Below the pieces are notes generated by a model. That model was not told the DNA's origin. It did no database searches and was given only the letters and a program-made list of their open reading frames with translations. Of a DNA stretch of 64,000 bases, positions 58,173 to 64,000 are shown piece by piece (positions within the stretch are counted from its first letter, which is position 1; each line of letters starts with the position of its first letter). This DNA is from Chryseobacterium sp. T16E-39. GTDB lineage: Bacteria > Bacteroidota > Bacteroidia > Flavobacteriales > Weeksellaceae. Made by a program: the position numbers and the translations under genes. The stretch is from NCBI RefSeq assembly GCF_002216065.1, contig NZ_CP022282.1, positions 4,588,001-4,652,000 of the forward strand, read 5' to 3'.

Positions 58173-58204
58173 TTTCCAGTTGTGTAATGAGTGATTAAAT
58201 TGAT

Positions 58205-58235
58205 GCTCCGGATTTTACAATCCGGAGCTTTTTAT
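58205..58235 (+). terminator. Terminator of the FadL-type gene
   Basis: GCTCCGGATT (58205-58214) pairs perfectly with AATCCGGAGC (58219-58228), followed by TTTTTATT. Confidence 0.85.
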
Positions 58236-58257
58236 TGGATCAATTTAAATGATAATT

Positions 58258-59910
58258 TTAGTCAGGGTTCTGAGTGAGATTTGGCTGGATCTGTATTTGC
58301 TGCTCGGGGATATATTCAATAATCCTGTTGCTTGTGTAAGGAACTGTGTAAAAAGGATTGTTTCCATTGAGATGGGTTCCGGGATAGTTTCTGTCCAGGG
58401 TTAATTTGTTCCTGAAAACATCATATTTTCTCTGAGCCTCAAAAGCCATTTCAAGTCTTCTTTCCTGTAGAACAACGTCTAGAATAGTCTGCCCTGCAGG
58501 AACTGAAGAATAGACTGGAATTCCGGCCCTTGTTCTTATCACATTGATATCAGCAAGTGCTGATGCTGAATTTCCCTTTTTAGCATAGCCTTCTGCTCTG
58601 TTGAGGTACATCTCGGCCAATCTTAAAATAACGGGAGACCACAGCTGTGGGACACCTTCCTGTAATGAACATTTTAAAATGTAAAATTTCGGATATCCGT
58701 TTCTTTTATCCATGTCATTATCCAGATCTACATAAACCTTCGCATTGTTTGAATTAATGAAGTAATAATTTGTCTTATTGGGTAAAACTTCAGATTGCAC
58801 CTGATAGTTTATGTTATTCATCGTAAAATAGGTATTTCCACCCTGCTGAAAAGTCTTTTGGAAACTGTAATTATAGGTGATCCCTCCGGACGTGTTAGTT
58901 CCCTGTTGTACCCAATAGGCAACAGGAGTAGCCGGGATGCTGTATTTTTTGGAAATAAATTTCAATCTGGCATCCTGAGGGTTTTGATTAATAAGATCTA
59001 AATAAGAGGAAGATGCATACATTTCACCCCAGCCTACATTTTGAATGTTAGCGTACATTGATCCGATCGTATACCAGCCATCATTATAATCACCATCTTT
59101 ATTGTATTTGAATGCAAAAATGGTTTCTTTATTGATTTCCGGTGCTTTGATCGCATAAGAAGGTAATTCAGAATTGGCTAATAGTGAGTATTTTCCGGAG
59201 TTGATAACTTTCTCAGCATATTCAATCGCTTTGTCATTATTTTCCATGTAGAGATATACCCGTGAAAGTAACGCCTGTGCAGCCTGTTTAGATGCATAGG
59301 TGTTATTTTTGTCAAGACTCATCAGCTGCTCTGCTTTTTTGAGATCATTAACAATCTGATCGTAAATCTGACCAACACTTGCTCTGGCGGGCAAATCGTT
59401 TACATCATCGGAGGTTTTCAATGGTACTCCAGGATTGCCCGTTCCCTGATTGTAGGGCTTTCCAAATACATTCACTAAAGAGAAATAGACATAGGCCCGA
59501 AGGAAATAATTTTCGCCGATGAGCTGGTCGGTACTGGCATCTTTTCCTTCTGATATTTTCGAAATAACCCTGTTGCAACCAACGATTGCCTTGTAACCGG
59601 CATTCCATATGGTATTGGATCTCCCATTGTTTTTAATACTCCTGTAATTATAATAATAGAAAAACTGATCAGTGGTTGTTCCGCTGATATCAATATTATC
59701 TCCGCCATATTCACCAACCCGGTACAGATTGTTGAAAAATCCTCCTCCTTCAGCATCTCCTTTTAAAAGGGCATAGTTTCCGAGTGTAATGGTTTGTAAC
59801 CCTGTTGGGTCCGCCAATATTTCATCAGACTCTTTAGAGTCATAGGGCGAACGGTCTATATTACAGGCCACTAAAGTGAGCGCTATAAGTGATAAAAATA
59901 TTATTTTCAT
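58258..59910 (-). CDS. SusD/RagB family surface lipoprotein
   Basis: 550 residues from ATG 59910 (an ATG at 59922, adding four residues, is also possible). Signal MKIIFLSLIALTLVA and C16 lipobox. SusD landmarks: ENYFLRAYVYFSLVNVFGKPY, ASKQAAQALLSRVYLYM (TPR helices), and late LRLAEMYLNRAEGYAKKG followed by LQERRLEMAFEAQRKYDVFR. It captures a nutrient on the cell surface and passes it to the SusC transporter encoded just before it; the ligand is unknown since no glycosidase lies nearby. Confidence 0.93.
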   Translation of the reverse strand: MKIIFLSLIALTLVACNIDRSPYDSKESDEILADPTGLQTITLGNYALLKGDAEGGGFFNNLYRVGEYGGDNIDISGTTTDQFFYYYNYRSIKNNGRSNTIWNAGYKAIVGCNRVISKISEGKDASTDQLIGENYFLRAYVYFSLVNVFGKPYNQGTGNPGVPLKTSDDVNDLPARASVGQIYDQIVNDLKKAEQLMSLDKNNTYASKQAAQALLSRVYLYMENNDKAIEYAEKVINSGKYSLLANSELPSYAIKAPEINKETIFAFKYNKDGDYNDGWYTIGSMYANIQNVGWGEMYASSSYLDLINQNPQDARLKFISKKYSIPATPVAYWVQQGTNTSGGITYNYSFQKTFQQGGNTYFTMNNINYQVQSEVLPNKTNYYFINSNNAKVYVDLDNDMDKRNGYPKFYILKCSLQEGVPQLWSPVILRLAEMYLNRAEGYAKKGNSASALADINVIRTRAGIPVYSSVPAGQTILDVVLQERRLEMAFEAQRKYDVFRNKLTLDRNYPGTHLNGNNPFYTVPYTSNRIIEYIPEQQIQIQPNLTQNPD

Positions 59911-59923
59911 GATTTTGTACATT

Positions 59924-62665
59924 TTAAAAAGTGAAAGTGAATCCTAAGGAAAATCTTCTGGGAATGGGATATATTGCTCCTGCGTTACCTGAATAGACAG
60001 TTTGGCTGTCAGCAGGACCCGCTTCAGGATCGACTCCCGAAAATTTCGTAATGGTAAAGAGGTTTTCCCCCATAATGTAAATACTGGCAGAAGTGACTTT
60101 AATTTTTTCTACCAAAGCATCCGGGAAATTATAACCCAGTCTCAAAGATCGCAGTTTTACATAGCTTGCATCCTCCAGATAACGTGAAGATGGTTTATTG
60201 GTCAACGTATTATTGTTGAAAATTGCTACGGGATGTGTTGCAATATCACCTGGTTTTTCCCATCTGTTCCAACTGTCTTTTAAGACCATTTGGTTGTAAT
60301 ACGGATAAGCTCCGTCTGAATCAAATAATTCTCTGTACGAATTGTAGATCTGACCTCCCTGTGAAAAATAAATATTGGCATTGAGATAGAACTTTTTTAC
60401 CGTAAGATTGGTACTAAATGATCCGTAATAATCCGGGGTAGCAGCACCTACAATTTGCAGGGTAGCCTGATTGTAGTTGGAGGTAAGACTTTTGCTGCCA
60501 TCAGCATTGACGACTTCCCACTGGCCGGCACCATTATCAGGATTTACACCCATCCATTTTCTCATGTAAAAGGAAGTGACATCATTTCCTGCTATTGCTA
60601 CCTGATTATTTAACAATAGCTGTGTACTGTTATTTCTTGTTGAAAGAACCCTGTTTTTATAGGTGCTGATATTAAAGCCTACGTCCCAATTAACATTTTC
60701 AGACTTTATAATAGCATAGTTAAGGTTGAATTCCCATCCTTTATTTCTTACATCTCCAACATTCAGATATTGCCTGTCAACACCTGTCAGTGAAGGTAGT
60801 GTAACCAGCATTAGTAGATCTTTAGTTTTATTGTTGAAATAATCAACATTTAAAGTTAATCGGTTATCAAATGCTCTGATATCCATTCCAATATTGTTTT
60901 GATAAATAGACTCCCAGGTTAAGTTCGGATTGCCTAATTGGTTCCATGTAGCTCCTATTTGGCCATTATATGTTTGTGTTAGGGCATACAGATCCTGCCA
61001 TCCATAATTCGGGCTTGGTGTATTCCCTACAAGTCCTCTGCTGGCCCGTAATTTCCATTCATTGATTTGCTTGACCCTGAAAAAACTTTCTTTTTGAATA
61101 TTCCATCCTAAGCTGTAAGAATAAAAGAGTCCATTTCTTTGGCTGGCACCAAATGCAGACGAAGATTCGCTCCTTAAAGAACCCTGAACGAAATATTTTT
61201 TATCATATACATATTCAGCATTGAATAAGAAGGCATTGTAAGCTCTGTCATATTTTGTACCTGAGGGTTTTCTTCCCGATGTAGCTCCGTTATCAAAAAT
61301 ATCTGTTCCCGGAACGACCCCATACACACCGGCTTTTGATATTTTATACATTCTGTCATTGTATTCGTATGCTGCTAAGGCATTAACGTTGTGAACTCCA
61401 AAATCTTTATCAAATCTCAACATTTGATTAAAAAACTTAGTAACATCTTTAAAATAGGATTCCGTTAATTCACCTTTATTGCTTTCTCCTGAAATGGATC
61501 TCGGATCTGTATAGGACATGTCGTCGTAATTTCTATAGGTGACATTGTTGGTTGTGACGAATTTTAAGTAATCTGTAAATTTAATTTCTGCATCAAAATT
61601 CCCTATAAGATCAAGTTGGTTGCTCTTGCTGTAGTTCCATTGTAAATCGTACAGATAGTTGGAATAATCTCTTCCGTACCAGGTTCCATTGTAAGAATTC
61701 GGATTTATTAAATTTCCGTTAGAGTCTCTTGGATTATCCCATGGCATATTGAGATACATCTGATAGAGAGAACCCTGCCGGTCTTTCCCGGTGGTGTAGG
61801 ATAAACTTACTTTTGGTTTTAAAATCAGCCAGGGTTTTACGGTGTGATCATGATTGATTCTAAAGGAAACTCTATTGTATTCATAACCTTTTATCGTTCC
61901 GTTTTCATCATAATAGTTCCCTGAAATATAAGTCTTGGAATTCTGTGAACCTCCTCTGAAGTCTATGGTGTAGTTTTGGACAGCTCCGGTTTGGGTTCCA
62001 TTTTTCAACCAATCGTAGCCTGGATTTCTGAGTTGGGAAGGTATTGCAGGTGCATTTTTTAAAGAAGTGAAATAATCGTGTAGTTGTGTCCCATCCATCA
62101 GTTTAAAACGTCCGTTATTGAATGTATTAAAAGAATTATTTACAGAAACATTCATTGAACTTTTTCCTGTGGTTCCTGATTTAGTGAAGACCTGTACAAT
62201 TCCGTTAGCTCCGCGGGAACCATACAAAGCGGTTGAGGTTGCGTCTTTTAAAATGTTAATGCTTTCAATCTGGTTAGGGTCAAGATTAGGAGTTCCGTTC
62301 ATCATAACACCATCTACGACCCATAAGGCCTGACTGGGGCCGTTGATGGTAGCGGTACCTCTGATTTTTACAGTTGCTGAAGATCCCGGGCGCCCTCCTC
62401 CCTGCATGATTTGTGCTCCCGCGGCTTTTCCTTGCAGAAGACTCGACACATCAGAAGTGTTGGCATCTTTTAATTTTTTGTCTGAGATTGTGGAAACGGC
62501 TGCTGTAAGGCTGGATCTCTTCTGAGCTTTATACCCTATAATTACAACATCTTCAATGTTTTTTTCCCGTAGTGTGTCTTTTTTTTTACCAGTCTGAGCG
62601 GATGCCAAACTGTATATTAAAAAAAAACACACAGTCGTTGTCAAACGTTTTGTTTGTTTATTCAT
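59924..62665 (-). CDS. SusC/RagA family TonB-linked transporter, short form
   Basis: 913 residues. Signal ending SLASAQ, then directly KKDTLREKNIEDVVIIGYKAQ (TonB box region) and the plug (ALWVVDGVMMNG, IESINILKDATSTALYGSRGANGIV). The CarboxypepD_reg-like N-terminal domain usual in SusC proteins is absent. The barrel ends FSLGFTFTF with a terminal aromatic. It pairs with the SusD gene, whose start lies two bases after its stop. Confidence 0.94.
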   Translation of the reverse strand: MNKQTKRLTTTVCFFLIYSLASAQTGKKKDTLREKNIEDVVIIGYKAQKRSSLTAAVSTISDKKLKDANTSDVSSLLQGKAAGAQIMQGGGRPGSSATVKIRGTATINGPSQALWVVDGVMMNGTPNLDPNQIESINILKDATSTALYGSRGANGIVQVFTKSGTTGKSSMNVSVNNSFNTFNNGRFKLMDGTQLHDYFTSLKNAPAIPSQLRNPGYDWLKNGTQTGAVQNYTIDFRGGSQNSKTYISGNYYDENGTIKGYEYNRVSFRINHDHTVKPWLILKPKVSLSYTTGKDRQGSLYQMYLNMPWDNPRDSNGNLINPNSYNGTWYGRDYSNYLYDLQWNYSKSNQLDLIGNFDAEIKFTDYLKFVTTNNVTYRNYDDMSYTDPRSISGESNKGELTESYFKDVTKFFNQMLRFDKDFGVHNVNALAAYEYNDRMYKISKAGVYGVVPGTDIFDNGATSGRKPSGTKYDRAYNAFLFNAEYVYDKKYFVQGSLRSESSSAFGASQRNGLFYSYSLGWNIQKESFFRVKQINEWKLRASRGLVGNTPSPNYGWQDLYALTQTYNGQIGATWNQLGNPNLTWESIYQNNIGMDIRAFDNRLTLNVDYFNNKTKDLLMLVTLPSLTGVDRQYLNVGDVRNKGWEFNLNYAIIKSENVNWDVGFNISTYKNRVLSTRNNSTQLLLNNQVAIAGNDVTSFYMRKWMGVNPDNGAGQWEVVNADGSKSLTSNYNQATLQIVGAATPDYYGSFSTNLTVKKFYLNANIYFSQGGQIYNSYRELFDSDGAYPYYNQMVLKDSWNRWEKPGDIATHPVAIFNNNTLTNKPSSRYLEDASYVKLRSLRLGYNFPDALVEKIKVTSASIYIMGENLFTITKFSGVDPEAGPADSQTVYSGNAGAIYPIPRRFSLGFTFTF

Positions 62666-62872
62666 ACGTGCGTGATTTAATGGTGCGCACGAATGTACAA
62701 AAAAAATTACATCAATATTAATTTGATGTAAAAATTATCAATAATTAAAGGATTTGACTATTTTATTGGGTGATAGGTGGTGTTATGTTGTATAATATTT
62801 AATTTTATTAAATTGTGTAATGGTTCTGTATTCAGGAACTTATAGTTTATCCGGAATTGTTTTAATTATTTT

Positions 62873-63598
62873 TTAGTGTGGGGAAACAGGAGGATGGGAA
62901 TGGAAAACATGCATGCTAAGGGCCAGTGAAACCCCAACAATGACCAGTCCTATTTTTACCCAGTCAATATTATGATTTTTATTGCTTTCAAAAATAATTA
63001 CTGAAGAGATATGCAGGAAGATTCCTCCCACGATAGCTAAGAAGTAAGGTTGCAGATCCGGATTGAAATAATTACCCAATAGCATTCCCAGGGGAGAAGC
63101 AAGAGCAAACAAAGCAATGATCATATAAGTAGGATACAACGGCTTGCTTTGACCTTCTTTCCTGTTGAATAAAAATGCACCCAGAATAAAAGAAATCGGA
63201 ATATTATGAAAAACAATTCCTAACAGATAAGGAGATAACACCACTTTTTCATTGGCAAGAGGAATTCCCTCTATGAAAGCGTGGACGAATAAGCCTACCA
63301 TTAAAGCTGCAGGAAGAATATTATGTTCACTATGGTGATGGAAATGACCATGCTCAAAACCTTTGGTTAAAGCTTCCAGGATCATTTGCAGTAAGACTCC
63401 TAAAATAACAAAGATACCAATAACATTGCTTTTTTCTGAAGTGTATACCTGTGGGAAAACTTCATTTAAACAAATGGTAATCAGGAAACCCGCACTTAAA
63501 ATCAAAAGGTTTTTAGCGAGCTTTTCTTTTTTACCAAAATGCTTTCCAAGGAATAACCCTGCAATTACACTTAGAATCAGTAAAAGAACTATGATCAT
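62873..63598 (-). CDS. ZIP family metal transporter
   Basis: 241 residues with eight helices. Metal-site motifs HAFIEG (106-111) and HNIP (131-134), and a His-rich cytoplasmic loop (83-94, EHGHFHHHSEHN). Probably imports zinc or another divalent metal. The start overlaps the upstream methyltransferase stop by four bases (ATGA), so the two genes are coupled. Confidence 0.9.
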   Translation of the reverse strand: MIIVLLLILSVIAGLFLGKHFGKKEKLAKNLLILSAGFLITICLNEVFPQVYTSEKSNVIGIFVILGVLLQMILEALTKGFEHGHFHHHSEHNILPAALMVGLFVHAFIEGIPLANEKVVLSPYLLGIVFHNIPISFILGAFLFNRKEGQSKPLYPTYMIIALFALASPLGMLLGNYFNPDLQPYFLAIVGGIFLHISSVIIFESNKNHNIDWVKIGLVIVGVSLALSMHVFHSHPPVSPH

Positions 63599-64000
63599 GA
63601 TTTTTTCTTAAATAAATTGATACAGCGTGGTGAAGTTTCTTTTTTAAAATCATTCAATTGATAATCACCCCAAATTTTGATCCGTTCAAAGCCGCATTCT
63701 ACTGCGTAAGAATTGATCTCTTCCAATGTGTGAAGTTTCACTTTTTCGAAGAAATGATAAGGTTTGCCTTCTGATTCGAATCGTATATCTTTGACAATGT
63801 GCCTTCCTTCAATTTTTTTCCGGATTTTAAAATCAATGTCTCCACGACTGACCACAGACTCAGGAACCATTTTGCTCCGGACATATTCTTCATTAAGATA
63901 ATCCAATACAAAATAGCCTCCGGGTTTTAAAACAGAATAAACGGATTGAAAAACTTTCCGATCATCACTTTCGTGATCAAAATACCCGAAACTTGTAAAT
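63595..64000 (-). CDS. SAM-dependent methyltransferase (cut by right edge)
   Basis: The open frame runs off the right edge, so only the C-terminal 135 residues are seen. FTSFGYFDHESDD and SVLKPGGYFVLDYLNEEYV are the post-I motifs of class I methyltransferases. The C-terminal beta part (RHIVKDIRFESEGKPYHFFEKVKLHTLEEINSYA) matches the small-molecule methyltransferase type. The translated part begins before residue 1 of any ATG. Overlaps ZIP by four bases. Confidence 0.8.
   Translation of the reverse strand, partial: FTSFGYFDHESDDRKVFQSVYSVLKPGGYFVLDYLNEEYVRSKMVPESVVSRGDIDFKIRKKIEGRHIVKDIRFESEGKPYHFFEKVKLHTLEEINSYAVECGFERIKIWGDYQLNDFKKETSPRCINLFKKKS

Noticed and set aside
1..64000. tRNA, rRNA, prophage or insertion sequence
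   Set aside because: No tRNA-like cloverleaf, rRNA stretch, integrase or intact transposase was noticed in any gap; short RNAs without a gene context could still be missed by eye.

Overview
The window looks like chromosomal DNA of a Chryseobacterium-like member of the Flavobacteriia (Bacteroidetes). It is AT-rich. Many genes are preceded by the Bacteroidetes promoter box TAnnTTTG rather than by a Shine-Dalgarno sequence. It encodes a SusC/SusD pair, a secreted protein with a type 9 secretion C-terminal sorting tail, an archaeal-type ProS, and many species typical of flavobacterial core genomes. I see no rRNA, tRNA, CRISPR array, prophage or intact insertion sequence. The genus assignment is inference from gene style and the intergenic repeats.

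Layout. 0-9 kb: a hydrolase fragment at the left edge, an ammonium channel (amt), serine dehydratase (sdaA), prephenate dehydrogenase (tyrA) behind a leader hairpin, a lipoprotein, a degraded AT-rich patch with one orphan gene, and a cation/proton antiporter. 9-14 kb: an apparent four-gene unit, ald - small membrane protein - LytS-like kinase - LytTR regulator, then tsaE and a membrane protein. 14-20 kb: a T9SS cargo, dnaG, clpP and a phytase-like lipoprotein. 19.5-26 kb: a leftward gene run DUF1599 - DoxX-like - TerB-like - oligopeptidase B - small secreted protein - tpiA, with folP diverging from it. 26-33.5 kb: an M28 peptidase, a DUF5686 outer-membrane protein and alaS. 33.9-36.4 kb: an ECF sigma factor, a small zinc-finger anti-sigma candidate, a DUF417/RclC-like membrane protein and an MsrA-MsrB fusion, which together read as an oxidant (reactive chlorine) response module. 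36.5-52.5 kb: an ABC exporter, an AAA ATPase with an unusual P-loop, an FAD oxidoreductase, prfB, DedA, a TPR/Crp pair, DUF808, an acyltransferase, grpE-dnaJ, and mntH with a palindromic operator. 52.5-64 kb: a DUF937-OmpA protein, proS, a Trp/Gly/FRN-repeat lipoprotein followed by a FadL-type porin, susCD, a ZIP transporter and a methyltransferase cut by the right edge.

The most notable observations are these. Three housekeeping proteins (DnaG, DnaJ, ProS) have lost all or half of the cysteines that normally bind zinc. Intergenic DNA is populated by several families of short repeats (a hairpin-bearing element in three copies, chimeric elements, octamer arrays and a heptamer array), and one octamer array supplies the start codon of folP. 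A sharp MntR-like operator overlaps the mntH promoter, and a possible attenuator precedes tyrA. I found no single clearly new multi-gene system; the oxidant module and the zinc-ligand losses are the best candidates for follow-up.
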